In this document: positions 16,181 to 24,854 of the stretch, piece by piece
How positions within the stretch are numbered: position 1 is the first letter of the stretch
How the letters are laid out: each line of letters opens with the position of its first letter
NCBI RefSeq assembly: GCF_001956215.1
Contig: NZ_MRTQ01000006.1
Location: 143,004 to 207,003, forward strand
DNA from: Paenibacillus sp. FSL R5-0490
GTDB taxonomy: Bacteria; Bacillota; Bacilli; Bacillales; Cytobacillaceae
Direction of reading: 5' to 3'
DNA: 64,000 nucleotides
Notes under the pieces: model-generated
Told to the model about the DNA's origin: nothing
The model's database searches: none
Seen by the model: only the letters and a program-made list of their open reading frames with translations
Made by a program: the position numbers and the translations under genes

Positions 16181-17635
16181 TTATTCAATGCCCAAATCAC
16201 TGTATTTATTCATCAAAGCATGTTCCAAAACAGGATCAGATACCTTTGACAGATTTGACTCAAAATATAGGATCCCTTTTTCAGCACCTGATTGATTTTG
16301 CGCAGTAAGATCCTTTTTTATCTGATTCAGGACCATATTCAATGTGACAGCCATCCTGGTTTCCTCAAGTGTTTTTTCCGATGGGTCTTTATACTGCTTA
16401 AGAACCGCGTCTCTAGTTGTCTTTCCATGCACTTTATATAAATACTGAGCCTGCCTCTTAATGAGTGAAGATAATAAGTGATAAGAGGCTTCCATCTTAT
16501 CCAGGTCCCCTGCCCTCTTGTAAGATTCCAGTTCCCGCTGCTTCACGGTAAGTTTTTCTCCTGCAGTTATGCCATCGATAAAATTCATAGCACGCTCTCT
16601 GGTAAGTTCTATATTCTTAAGTTTTGGCGAATAAGCTTTTTTATAGGTTTGCGATAAATCAGCATAAGCTTTCTTTGCTTGAATCAGGCTATTTCCGGTT
16701 TGGTTATAGGCCACATAGGGTTTAACAGTTGCTTTTCCTTCATAGTCCACATAGATCTGTCTATGAAGGACCGAGCTTGCTCTTTCCGCATCAGCAAGGT
16801 GCTTTAAAAATAGATTGACAGATGAATTGATATGATAGGTATGCACTTTGCCTGCCAGCGCAGATATGAACTTAACATCTTTTTTTACTGGAATTCCTGT
16901 TGTCATGACAACGAGGATATATGGCTGATCATCCATAATAATAGCAGCATCATTATAGATTAAGTCCTTCGGAATGTAGCCTACCTTATGGGCGACTTTC
17001 TTTGAAGCAAGGCCGGGAGCAATTGTTTCTTTATACACTGTATTTGCAAGCAGATTCAATAGCTCATTTCCATACTGCGGGTTCTTTTCAGCAAAATTCC
17101 ACACACGCTTTAGATAGACAGACAAATCGTTGGCAGTAGTGACATTCATTCCTGCAGGATAAACCGTTTTACCTCCCAATGACTTTGCATAATTAATAAA
17201 ATTGCTTTTACCAACTTTTTCGCGCAGCATAATGAAAGCAATATTATCAGAGTATACGATACACTTTTTCAGCAAATCACGGATGGTATATGAAGTCCCC
17301 ACCCGGTCCTTTTGAATGACACCGCTTCCCCCGTAATAGTGATGAGAACGGTATGTAAGCTTTTCACTTAAGTTAATTTTGCCTTTTGAAGCCAGATCAT
17401 AAACAAACAAGGCTAACGGAAGCTTTATTGTACTCGCTGCAGGCCTTATTTTAGAAGAATTATAGGAATACGCCTCTCCGGTGCTCAAGTTCTCATAATA
17501 GATTGAAATATTGGGATACGTTTTAATTGACGGCTTAACATAAGAATCAAGCGTGCCTGCGGCTTTTGCCTCGAAAGCACCCATACTTTGAAAAAACAGC
17601 ATGAATGCCAGTAAAAAACAAGCTGACTTCTTCAT
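16181..17635 (-). CDS. Secreted class A beta-lactamase-fold serine hydrolase with helical C-terminus
   Basis: The signal peptide (to AKA, about residue 25) precedes a penicillin-recognising domain with Ser68-Thr-Ile-Lys71, Ser129-Asp-Asn131 and Lys217-Val-Gly219, the SxxK, SDN and KTG-type triad of class A beta-lactamases and related esterases or peptidases. Residues from about 255 to 484 form an extra helical domain (LFLKHLADAERASSVLH ... ELESYKRAGDLDKMEASYHLLSSL) that class A beta-lactamases of about 290 residues lack. I see no clear Glu166-type omega-loop glutamate, so a wall-related hydrolase is more likely than an antibiotic resistance enzyme. GAGAGGAA precedes the ATG. Confidence 0.82.
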   Translation of the reverse strand: MKKSACFLLAFMLFFQSMGAFEAKAAGTLDSYVKPSIKTYPNISIYYENLSTGEAYSYNSSKIRPAASTIKLPLALFVYDLASKGKINLSEKLTYRSHHYYGGSGVIQKDRVGTSYTIRDLLKKCIVYSDNIAFIMLREKVGKSNFINYAKSLGGKTVYPAGMNVTTANDLSVYLKRVWNFAEKNPQYGNELLNLLANTVYKETIAPGLASKKVAHKVGYIPKDLIYNDAAIIMDDQPYILVVMTTGIPVKKDVKFISALAGKVHTYHINSSVNLFLKHLADAERASSVLHRQIYVDYEGKATVKPYVAYNQTGNSLIQAKKAYADLSQTYKKAYSPKLKNIELTRERAMNFIDGITAGEKLTVKQRELESYKRAGDLDKMEASYHLLSSLIKRQAQYLYKVHGKTTRDAVLKQYKDPSEKTLEETRMAVTLNMVLNQIKKDLTAQNQSGAEKGILYFESNLSKVSDPVLEHALMNKYSDLGIE

Positions 17636-17728
17636 TTCCTCTCTCCGCTCTATACTTTTTAGTTCTATTAAACTATAAAATGGAAAAGTTTTCTATAATT
17701 AATTTAGTTAGGCAGGAGCTGTCACGGC

Positions 17729-17842
17729 CTATTTGCAAGTTACTTGTGTCTATTTGCAAATTATTAATTCCCGCTTGCAAATATATTGATCTATTTGCAA
17801 ATCATCTTATCCTATTTGCAGAATACCCCGTTCTATTTGCAA
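17729..17842 (+). repeat. CTATTTGC repeat array 2 (6 units)
   Basis: CTATTTGCA-headed units start at 17729, 17750, about 17771 (degenerate CGCTTGCA), 17791, 17812 and 17833, at 20-21 bp spacing. Orientation is the same as in arrays 1 and 3. It sits between the promoter of the serine hydrolase and the terminator of the dynamin operon. It is the shortest and most degenerate of the three arrays. Confidence 0.85.
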
Positions 17843-17858
17843 ATCACCATCTAAACTG

Positions 17859-17888
17859 CAAAAAACCGCCGATGAAAACACCGGCGGT
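17859..17888 (-). terminator. Terminator of the dynamin-like operon
   Basis: On the minus strand ACCGCCG and CGGCGGT pair around a loop of about 10 nt and are followed by TTTTTT. It is about 40 nt past the stop at 17927. Confidence 0.85.
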
Positions 17889-17926
17889 CCGCTATAACAT
17901 TTCCATTAATGATCAGCCCTGGTTAT

Positions 17927-19558
17927 TCACATTTCATCCAGATTCTCCAGCTCCATAATCGCCTGGTCAAGCCGATTTAAGGTTTGATTAAAGGCATTTA
18001 GAACTTCATGTTTTTCCATACGGAAGGTCTGCTGCATTTTTAATAGGGGAAAGTAAGCCGCTATATATTCCTCTTTTGTAAATGACTTTAAAAAAGCTTT
18101 GAAAAGATCTTCCACCTGGGAGGCAATTTCCGTTCGCCTTTTTTCAAATTTCTGTTCTTTCACATAATCAGCAATTCCAGTTATGGAATCAAGCGCGATC
18201 GACAGGACCGCCCCAAATGTCTTGAGCGCTTTCGCCCATTTGATGGCTCCCCACGGTTTAAACTTGATGGGCAGTTTCGCCATATCCCGAACTTTTAAGA
18301 TTGTCTGCGAAATGGCTTTAGTGGAAGTGCCTGATAATGCCTTAATTAATTTTCCTCCGGCCTTGTTTCCCATCTGAAGGAGCTGGTCCTGAATTTTATC
18401 ATGAAAATGTATAGATGCTTCAATATTGTGGATGATTTCCTTTTGAGTTTCCATTAAATTTTCGGTATGCTTTTCGATGATTGTTTCAATCTTTTTATTT
18501 AAAATATATCCTTCATCCCCTAATTTGGCGGTTACCTTTGCCTGCAGATCTTCCATATTTGATGAAGATGCGATGTATGCGAGAATGTCCTCTCGCATAT
18601 TAATCACCTCATCGGTTATGTTAAGATGCTTTTTCGTTATTTCCTTCTCAAATTTGCTGAGCTCTCCTTCAATCTCCAAGAGCTGATTTTTCAGCAGTTC
18701 TCTGTTTTTTTTCACATGTTCTCTCGCTTGAGAGAGTTCAGTGACAGAATGATTAATGGCATCTTTAATGACACTCATTCCGGATTTTATCAGAAGCTGC
18801 TCTTTTGAATCATGAACAAATTGATCAATGGCAGAGGTCAGATTATTCATTCTGGACAGTTTCTGATAGTTTTCTTCCTGTTCAGCCCAAAAATCCAATC
18901 CCTGCTCAAAGGGATCAGCAGCCACGCAGACTATAGCCGGGTCTCCTTCTACGGAAACTACATCTCTGATTATTTGTTTGACAACGTCATTCTTAATTTG
19001 GGAGTGATGCAAATAGTCTGCTTCATCCTCCAAGTCTGCAATTGCGTCCATTTTGTTCACGACAAAAATGGTGGAATCGAGCTTGCCCAGGTCTTTAAGG
19101 AGCCACTTAATGGTCGGGTGATGGCTGGCTTTCAAAGGATTGACTGAGTCAACGGTATAAATGATAACATTGGCTTCTGATATATACTTTTTCGTTTTTT
19201 CTGTGTGAAGCATATGTTCAGAAAATAGACCAGGTGTATCGACAATGGAGAATCCTTTCCCGAATTTTTCCTCATCTAATTGATATAACGTGACTTCATT
19301 TGTCAGAGGTTCAGGTGAAATTTCAATATTGTCCAATTTTGCAATGGATTTGAGAATAGTGGATTTCCCATCTGTAAAAGCACCAAACATAGCGATTACA
19401 AAGGTATCTTGTTCAATATTCTGGATCGATTGATCAATTTTCAGCACAAGGCTTCCAAAATCCAGTTCCATGTCATTAAAACTCAAAAGCTTTTGTTTCA
19501 ATCCGGAAAGATTCTTTAAAACTGCCTGTTTCTCATTTAAGTAACCTGTAATGGTCAT
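17927..19558 (-). CDS. Dynamin-like GTPase, second of tandem pair
   Basis: This 543-residue large GTPase has P-loop GAFTDGKST (residues 59-67), DTPG (107-110) and NKMD (168-171). It is followed by long helical stalk segments and a hydrophobic patch (WGAIKWAKALKTFGAVLSIALDSITGIADYV) that may insert into membrane. It is of the bacterial dynamin-like (LeoA/CrfC-like) type. The ATG at 19558 overlaps the TGA of the upstream GTPase in an ATGA junction and has AAGGAG upstream; a longer frame to 19612 is not needed. Translational coupling suggests a heteromeric complex, as with paired bacterial dynamins. Confidence 0.85.
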   Translation of the reverse strand: MTITGYLNEKQAVLKNLSGLKQKLLSFNDMELDFGSLVLKIDQSIQNIEQDTFVIAMFGAFTDGKSTILKSIAKLDNIEISPEPLTNEVTLYQLDEEKFGKGFSIVDTPGLFSEHMLHTEKTKKYISEANVIIYTVDSVNPLKASHHPTIKWLLKDLGKLDSTIFVVNKMDAIADLEDEADYLHHSQIKNDVVKQIIRDVVSVEGDPAIVCVAADPFEQGLDFWAEQEENYQKLSRMNNLTSAIDQFVHDSKEQLLIKSGMSVIKDAINHSVTELSQAREHVKKNRELLKNQLLEIEGELSKFEKEITKKHLNITDEVINMREDILAYIASSSNMEDLQAKVTAKLGDEGYILNKKIETIIEKHTENLMETQKEIIHNIEASIHFHDKIQDQLLQMGNKAGGKLIKALSGTSTKAISQTILKVRDMAKLPIKFKPWGAIKWAKALKTFGAVLSIALDSITGIADYVKEQKFEKRRTEIASQVEDLFKAFLKSFTKEEYIAAYFPLLKMQQTFRMEKHEVLNAFNQTLNRLDQAIMELENLDEM

Positions 19559-21543
19559 GATCTCAGTCTCCTTACACCTCTTATTGGCAATGAGATGCCC
19601 TTTTGCCTGCAATCATCAAATAATGCAGATGCTGCACGATACAAAAATTCCTCATTCTGTGGTATTAAAAGATATCCTTCCTTTACCTGAAATCCCTCAA
19701 TGAATGACTCTAATGTTTCATAAACATTTATTTCCTGAAGTCTATAAATGGGAAGATTCTTCAGGGGAGGACCAATTAGAAGAGCCCGTTTCAGCTTTAA
19801 ATCAAAATAGCTGAATTCACGGTCCGCTCCCTCGATGAAGGATGCCAGTTCACGTGACATGTCCGTCTTGCTAATCAATAAATCCCGTATTTTCTCATCC
19901 ATTGCACGGCTAAGCTGTTTTATATGGTGTATAAACTGATGAAAGCCTCCTGCCTGCTTTGCCATACTTCGCTCTAGAAGCTTCATTTCCCTGTTAAGGG
20001 TACTGGTAATCTCAGCTTTAATTTTTTTCATGGTCTTATTTATCTCTTTATACGCTTCAGTCTTAGCTTCCCTTTTCCTCTTCGTCTTATCTGCAAAAAA
20101 CCAGTTCCAGGCTTTTCGGACAACCGTTACCAGAGCACCTATAGCCAACAGAATCGGGTTAATAGCCATTGCGATCAGTCCAATGGCTGATAGCCCGACA
20201 TCCAGAACTTCCTTCATAATATAGCGGGCATTGACCTCCAATTTTTTTACGATTTCTTTCATATTGAATTCAGTGCTTCCCATGCCTCTAAATTGAAATT
20301 CAAGGTCTACCCTTTTTTGCAATTCAGTGAAAATGGCTTCTATTTCTTCGTGCAGTTCCCGCAGCTGCCCGTCAAGCAATTGCCGTATTTCTGTTTCTGC
20401 AGTACGCTGCTTTAATTCAAGCATTTGTTTCGTAACCGATTCGCTATATTCATAGTCAATGCTTTCATAGATTGTATTCTGAATCTCACTTTTCAATAAA
20501 TCCAATCTCAGATGGACACTTGTCAGGATATTTTCACGGAATCTCTCTATTGATAATTCTGCTTTACTAACAGCGTCATCTGTTTTTTCCTGCATGGATC
20601 TGATCTCACGGTCAAATTCTTTTTTGCCTCTTAAAATACGTCCCATAATAGATTCAACCGTACTCATGTATTTATAAGTATTAGAAATAGCCATTTCCTG
20701 CAGACTGTTGTGAGACAGTTTGGATAATAATTGCTCCAGCTCGGGAAGATTGCTGAATTCATATCCCTTTTCGAGGCACCCAAACACTTCTTCGAGCTTT
20801 TGCTGATCCCGGATAAAATCCTCCCTTTTTGGCGTCCCTGCAGAAATATATCCTAAATGAGCATTGATAATTAAATTGTTAACATATTGATCCCCAAGAA
20901 TATCCTGGAACTTCTCTCTTGTCCTTTTCTCAACTGTTCTGACAGATTCAGACTCCAGCTCTTTCTGATAGCGGTAGGCACTTGGTTTTCCCCTGGCGTT
21001 AATGATGGAATATACCTTTGCCTGATCACGCAGAAAAGAAGAAATCTTTTTTAACGTCTCAGACTCAGGCTCTTTATTGGTTCCTATTACATAAAAGACA
21101 ACATGAGCTTTCTCCAAACCCCGCTTGATTTCAGAAATAAACTTGCGTTCGTCCCCTTCAATCCCGGGCAAATCCATTAACTGCAGCGAATCAAACGAAG
21201 AATTGGATCTAACCTTTGTAAAGTCTTTGCGGCCATCACCGATGAAAGATCCGTCTCCTCTTGTCAGCGCCTCTATCAGAGTACTCTTTCCTGCATTTGT
21301 TTCACCAAAAAAAGCTATATTAAAAGTATCCCATTCTACATTTTTCAATAAAAAATTCAAGTTCATCTGAATGCGATCAATTCCCGAGGCCACCTCCCGG
21401 CTGATGCCAGATAAGCTTTCACGCAGCCTGTCGTCATCGAGATCCGCTTGAGACATTTCATGAAATTCCTGAAGGGAAGTTAGGAGCATACTGGAATTTG
21501 ATTGAAAAATGTCTTTGTATTGAATTAATGTGCTGTCTCTCAT
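19555..21543 (-). CDS. Dynamin-like GTPase, first of tandem pair
   Basis: This 662-residue GTPase has P-loop GETNAGKST (residues 80-88) and DLPG (124-127), then a long helical stalk (about 300-480). A hydrophobic hairpin (VGLSAIGLIAMAINPILLAIGALVTVV, about 475-505) could be the membrane-binding paddle, and a helical C-terminus follows. No canonical NKxD is seen; INARGKPS stands in that region, so nucleotide specificity is unclear. GAGGAGGCGGTGAGC precedes the ATG at 21543. It is coupled to the next GTPase by an ATGA overlap. Paired bacterial dynamins bridge membranes; B. subtilis DynA helps survival under phage or membrane stress. A similar role here is inference. Confidence 0.85.
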   Translation of the reverse strand: MRDSTLIQYKDIFQSNSSMLLTSLQEFHEMSQADLDDDRLRESLSGISREVASGIDRIQMNLNFLLKNVEWDTFNIAFFGETNAGKSTLIEALTRGDGSFIGDGRKDFTKVRSNSSFDSLQLMDLPGIEGDERKFISEIKRGLEKAHVVFYVIGTNKEPESETLKKISSFLRDQAKVYSIINARGKPSAYRYQKELESESVRTVEKRTREKFQDILGDQYVNNLIINAHLGYISAGTPKREDFIRDQQKLEEVFGCLEKGYEFSNLPELEQLLSKLSHNSLQEMAISNTYKYMSTVESIMGRILRGKKEFDREIRSMQEKTDDAVSKAELSIERFRENILTSVHLRLDLLKSEIQNTIYESIDYEYSESVTKQMLELKQRTAETEIRQLLDGQLRELHEEIEAIFTELQKRVDLEFQFRGMGSTEFNMKEIVKKLEVNARYIMKEVLDVGLSAIGLIAMAINPILLAIGALVTVVRKAWNWFFADKTKRKREAKTEAYKEINKTMKKIKAEITSTLNREMKLLERSMAKQAGGFHQFIHHIKQLSRAMDEKIRDLLISKTDMSRELASFIEGADREFSYFDLKLKRALLIGPPLKNLPIYRLQEINVYETLESFIEGFQVKEGYLLIPQNEEFLYRAASALFDDCRQKGISLPIRGVRRLRS

Positions 21544-21617
21544 GCTCACCGCCTCCTCACTTTGAATTATACACATTTTTCAGATTATTAACTTTATTGA
21601 AGATTCTAGAAAACCAA

Positions 21618-21649
21618 AAAAAATCAATCAAACGTTTGATTGATTTTTT
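21618..21649. repeat. Palindrome copy 1 (also terminator-like)
   Basis: The 20-mer TCAATCAAACGTTTGATTGA is at 21624-21643, and A/T tracts extend it to a 32-bp perfect palindrome. Placed just after the stop of the minus-strand ATPase at 21655, with T-runs on both sides, it can work as a terminator. Confidence 0.85.
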
Positions 21650-21654
21650 ATTAT

Positions 21655-22881
21655 TCATTCCTTCTTATTAAAAACCAGACCGATCCTTGTACCTTTGGCA
21701 TCACTTTTAATATACACTCTATCGCTAAAGCGCGACATTAAGTGAAAGCCCTGGCCCAGCGTGGAAGTGGTGGAAAATCCCTGAATTAATGTGGCTTTGG
21801 GCAGGTCATTCAATTGGATTCCGGATCCTCGGTCATCTATTAAAAAGATAATATGCTGGTCTGAGCACCACGTTTCCATTGTTCCTTTTGCTGCATGTTT
21901 GAGGGCATTTGTAGCAGCTTCCTGGATCGCGAGTGTAATCTGGAGATGCCTGTCTTCTGATATTCCTTCTTCTATTAAATCTCTTTTAATATCCTGTCTC
22001 ATATACTGCAGCTGTTTCAATTCAACCAGTTCAAAGACACTCTTCTTCCGGTAGTTATGTAAAAGCTCATTAATTTCCTGGTCGTTTGTTAAGATCATTT
22101 TTCCTTTTGTGATAGAGCGGATTACTTCTTTGTAGGTTTCCCATTGTTTCTGAAGGAGCTGTTTTTCTCTTTGGACGATTTCCGTTACATCAAAGGAAAG
22201 AAATCCGCCTGTCTGAAAGCCCAGGGGAATGGAGTGAATATCGATATATTTTTCGTTGTCTGCATCTATAATCAGTTCTCTTTCAGGTTTGTTGGCCTTA
22301 ATGGCTTTTTCCATTAAAGAAATCATTTCCTGTTCTTTCAGATAGGTAAATGGCCCGCCGCTCATCTGTTTCAGGCGGCCTTTTTCATATTTAAATGTGG
22401 AGCCGACCATTAATCGGTCCAAAAGCTCCGATTTTAACAGTTCATTATGGAGGTCTTCCCTCAGCTTTTCTTTAATATCGTCCTGTAAATGTTCTGTCAG
22501 GCTATTGATGACATCCTTTTTATCCATATATAAAAATTCATATTCATCTTTTGAAAGCCGATTATCCGATTCTGCCTCTCTGACAACTTTAATAATGTCA
22601 AAAGCAATCAGGTTTTCGAAACCTTTATGATACACAGGAGAAACGTGGACCTTTACGTCTCCAATTTCCAGAGAATATTCACGGCGGGGGGCAGAAGTTT
22701 CAACGAGCAATCCTACACGGCTGATTCCGCAAAGCAAACCTGAGTATTCTTCGTTATTTTTCAAGTCAATAAGTTGAACCCTTGTGGGCGGATTTAACTT
22801 CCGCCGCAGGGATCCGCCTTCAATCAGCTCTAAACAATTATTACAATCTGCATTAATTGGACATGTATCGCATTGAATCAT
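21655..22881 (-). CDS. PAS-like sensor with RsbW-type ATPase domain and N-terminal Cys cluster
   Basis: The 408-residue cytoplasmic protein starts with four cysteines (C4, C7, C13, C16), a possible metal or Fe-S site. Then come a PilZ-like beta region (about 30-90), a PAS-like middle (about 170-245), and a C-terminal HATPase domain of the RsbW/anti-sigma type (LQITLAIQEAATNALKHAAKG ... IDDRGSGIQL ... GQGFHLMSRFSD). No HisKA dimerisation domain is present, so it may be a serine kinase/anti-sigma switch rather than a classical histidine kinase. GGTGGTGAT precedes the ATG. A palindromic terminator separates it from the dynamin pair. Confidence 0.75.
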   Translation of the reverse strand: MIQCDTCPINADCNNCLELIEGGSLRRKLNPPTRVQLIDLKNNEEYSGLLCGISRVGLLVETSAPRREYSLEIGDVKVHVSPVYHKGFENLIAFDIIKVVREAESDNRLSKDEYEFLYMDKKDVINSLTEHLQDDIKEKLREDLHNELLKSELLDRLMVGSTFKYEKGRLKQMSGGPFTYLKEQEMISLMEKAIKANKPERELIIDADNEKYIDIHSIPLGFQTGGFLSFDVTEIVQREKQLLQKQWETYKEVIRSITKGKMILTNDQEINELLHNYRKKSVFELVELKQLQYMRQDIKRDLIEEGISEDRHLQITLAIQEAATNALKHAAKGTMETWCSDQHIIFLIDDRGSGIQLNDLPKATLIQGFSTTSTLGQGFHLMSRFSDRVYIKSDAKGTRIGLVFNKKE

Positions 22882-23200
22882 CTAATCACCACCAGCATAG
22901 TAAAAAATACTACTATTAATTTAGAAGTTGCTCCAAATGATTTGGTAATATTTTGATATATTTATTATATCAAAAGAACTATTTAAATGTTTCGCCTTGG
23001 TGCTTCCCACAATCCAGTTTAAGGACATTTAAAATAAGAATTAAGACATATCAGACAGGATTTAAAGCCTTTTAAGACTTTACAATCTTCTTTGCTGTTT
23101 AACCATTTATTATTAGTTTATCGGGAAGAGATTTTGGGTAAATATACCCATCTGTCTTTGTATAATAAAATTTCAAAATCTGCATAGAGAAGGTAAAAAA
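22882..23200. other. Divergent promoter region
   Basis: This AT-rich gap between divergent genes holds the sigma-B-like promoter described at 23116-23141 and a small GGGTA...TACCC dyad at 23136-23149. No gene is evident. Confidence 0.5.
23116..23141 (+). promoter_or_regulatory. Sigma-B-like promoter of the diguanylate cyclase gene
   Basis: GTTTAT and GGGTAA are 14 nt apart, matching the GTTTAA-N12-15-GGGTAT pattern of general stress promoters, about 60 nt before the start codon. A sigma-A -10-like TATAAT at 23161-23166 lacks a good -35. The match is by eye. Confidence 0.5.
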
Positions 23201-24337
23201 ATGAAGATATATCGTAATGCCCTGTTTGGTTTTGTAGTTTTATCCCTATTGGCATCAAGCATTTGGAATTATTATGCATTTCAAAGTCTGGAGAACCAGT
23301 CTGATCGATTCATTAATCGTTTAATCCCTTTAGAAATGACGATCGGAAGTATATTCAAAAATCTATTAAACCAGGAAACAGGAATGAGAGGATACATTTA
23401 TTCAGAGGATAAAAAATTTCTTGATCCGTATAATGCAGGGAGGGAAAGGCTTGACTGGAACATAGCTCAAATAAAAGTCCTAAGCAGGGACTACCCGGCT
23501 ATTGCAGATTATTTCCATACCCATTCTTTGCCGCAGATCAAAAGGATACAATCTGCTTTTGAAGAAGAAATCAATGCAGTCAGTGCCGCTCCCTCAGATT
23601 ATGGGATCAGCATTCTGGCATCCAAGAGAGAAATGGACATTTATCGCATTCAGCATGAAGAGCTGCTAGATCTGGTGACCAGGGAAATGGAACTTGCAAT
23701 GGAACATCAGAAAAGTGCGAGCCAAAGAGCGAAATACTTTTTAATTTTTGCTATCATTATTGCCGGCGTATCGGTAATCCTTCTGATGTCCACATACCGC
23801 AAATCTTCAAAAGCTGAACATTTTATGAAGCTGGCATCCCTGGATGGACTTACAAAGATCCCAAATCGGCGGTCTTTGGATCATCAGTTTCAAAAACAAT
23901 GGACAAAGCACCTGGCAAGTAAAGGAGAACTTGGCATCATCCTTTTGGATATTGATTTTTTTAAAAAGTACAATGATGAATATGGACATATTCTTGGAGA
24001 TGACGTGCTTGCAAAAGTTGCGGAAACCTTACATAAAACAGCAAAGAAGCAAAAGTGCTTTGCCGGCAGATATGGCGGAGAAGAATTTATGATCATCATA
24101 CCAAAAGCAACTATAGCCCGAATGGAATCACTTGGTCAAACATTAAATGACGAAATAATGGCCCTGTCAATTGAACACAGCCAGTCTCCTTTTAAGGTGC
24201 TAACCATCAGTCTTGGAGGAGCAATCGGGAAGCCGGCCGCAGATATGCAGCCGCAGAATCTCACACAAAAGGCCGATGATATGCTATACAAAAGCAAGGA
24301 AAATGGCCGGAATCAATGCCATATACAACAGATTTAG
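23201..24337 (+). CDS. CHASE3-GGDEF diguanylate cyclase
   Basis: The 378-residue protein makes c-di-GMP from GTP. A first membrane helix (about 8-25) and a second (about 182-202) bracket an extracytoplasmic CHASE3-type helical sensor (NQETGMRGYIYSEDKKFL, FEEEINAV). The GGDEF domain follows (DGLTKIPNRR, LLDIDFFKKYNDEYGH, GRYGGEEF). The active-site motif is GGEEF and so looks competent. The residues before it (KKQKCFAGRY) lack the RxxD inhibitory site, suggesting no product feedback. A terminator follows directly. Confidence 0.9.
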   Translation: MKIYRNALFGFVVLSLLASSIWNYYAFQSLENQSDRFINRLIPLEMTIGSIFKNLLNQETGMRGYIYSEDKKFLDPYNAGRERLDWNIAQIKVLSRDYPAIADYFHTHSLPQIKRIQSAFEEEINAVSAAPSDYGISILASKREMDIYRIQHEELLDLVTREMELAMEHQKSASQRAKYFLIFAIIIAGVSVILLMSTYRKSSKAEHFMKLASLDGLTKIPNRRSLDHQFQKQWTKHLASKGELGIILLDIDFFKKYNDEYGHILGDDVLAKVAETLHKTAKKQKCFAGRYGGEEFMIIIPKATIARMESLGQTLNDEIMALSIEHSQSPFKVLTISLGGAIGKPAADMQPQNLTQKADDMLYKSKENGRNQCHIQQI

Positions 24338-24373
24338 GGGCAGGCAAGTTTATTTCCTGCCCTTATATTTTTT
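24338..24373 (+). terminator. Terminator of the diguanylate cyclase gene
   Basis: GGGCAGG and CCTGCCC pair around an 11-nt loop, followed by TTATATTTTTT. The stem begins at the first base after the stop codon. Confidence 0.8.
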
Positions 24374-24514
24374 ATCGGAGGATAAATGCAAAATAATTGA
24401 AAGCCCTTTTTTCTTTTAGTATGATAAAAAACGGTTTTGTTTTTATTACTCCCTAGAGATGCACAAGATGAATACAAAAACAATAACAGTAAAGTAGAAA
24501 AGGGAGAAAGATAG

Positions 24515-24721
24515 ATGACAAATGAATTAGCAGATCATTACAAAGAGTGGATTGAACAAAATGAAGTGCTGGTCGTCAAAAGCACTGAGAACCAAACCTT
24601 AGTTGGCAGACTCATTAACTACGATGAAAAGGAACAATGTATATCCTTATATATAGATGAAGAAAAACGAATTGAAATCATGAAAATTTCGGAAACCTCT
24701 TCTATTAAGACCCTTTTATAG
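24515..24721 (+). CDS. Small protein of unknown function (68 aa)
   Basis: A beta-rich small protein (EVLVVKSTENQTLVGRLINYDEKEQCISLYIDEEKRIEIMKI) with the look of an Sm-like or SH3-like barrel. AAAGGGAGAAAG precedes the ATG. It is cytoplasmic, monocistronic and directly followed by repeat array 3. I do not recognise a named family. Confidence 0.65.
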   Translation: MTNELADHYKEWIEQNEVLVVKSTENQTLVGRLINYDEKEQCISLYIDEEKRIEIMKISETSSIKTLL

Positions 24722-24774
24722 CATGCTCCATACCACTTCATTAAGCACCGGTAATCCGCCGATTATCCTTTTCA

Positions 24775-24800
24775 CGGGACAGGGACTTCTGTCTGTCCCG
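24775..24800. repeat. Hairpin CGGGACAG/CTGTCCCG
   Basis: An 8-bp perfect inverted repeat with a 10-nt loop lies between the small gene and array 3. There is no T-run, so a terminator role is doubtful. Confidence 0.5.
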
Positions 24801-24854
24801 TTGAATTCACTCTATTTTAGAGCTTTGGCTCATAATATTTGTAGATTTCCCTGT

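Noticed and set aside
16181..17635. Beta-lactamase resistance gene
   Set aside because: The SxxK, SDN and KVG motifs fit the fold, but the large extra C-terminal domain and lack of a clear omega-loop Glu argue against a true beta-lactamase.
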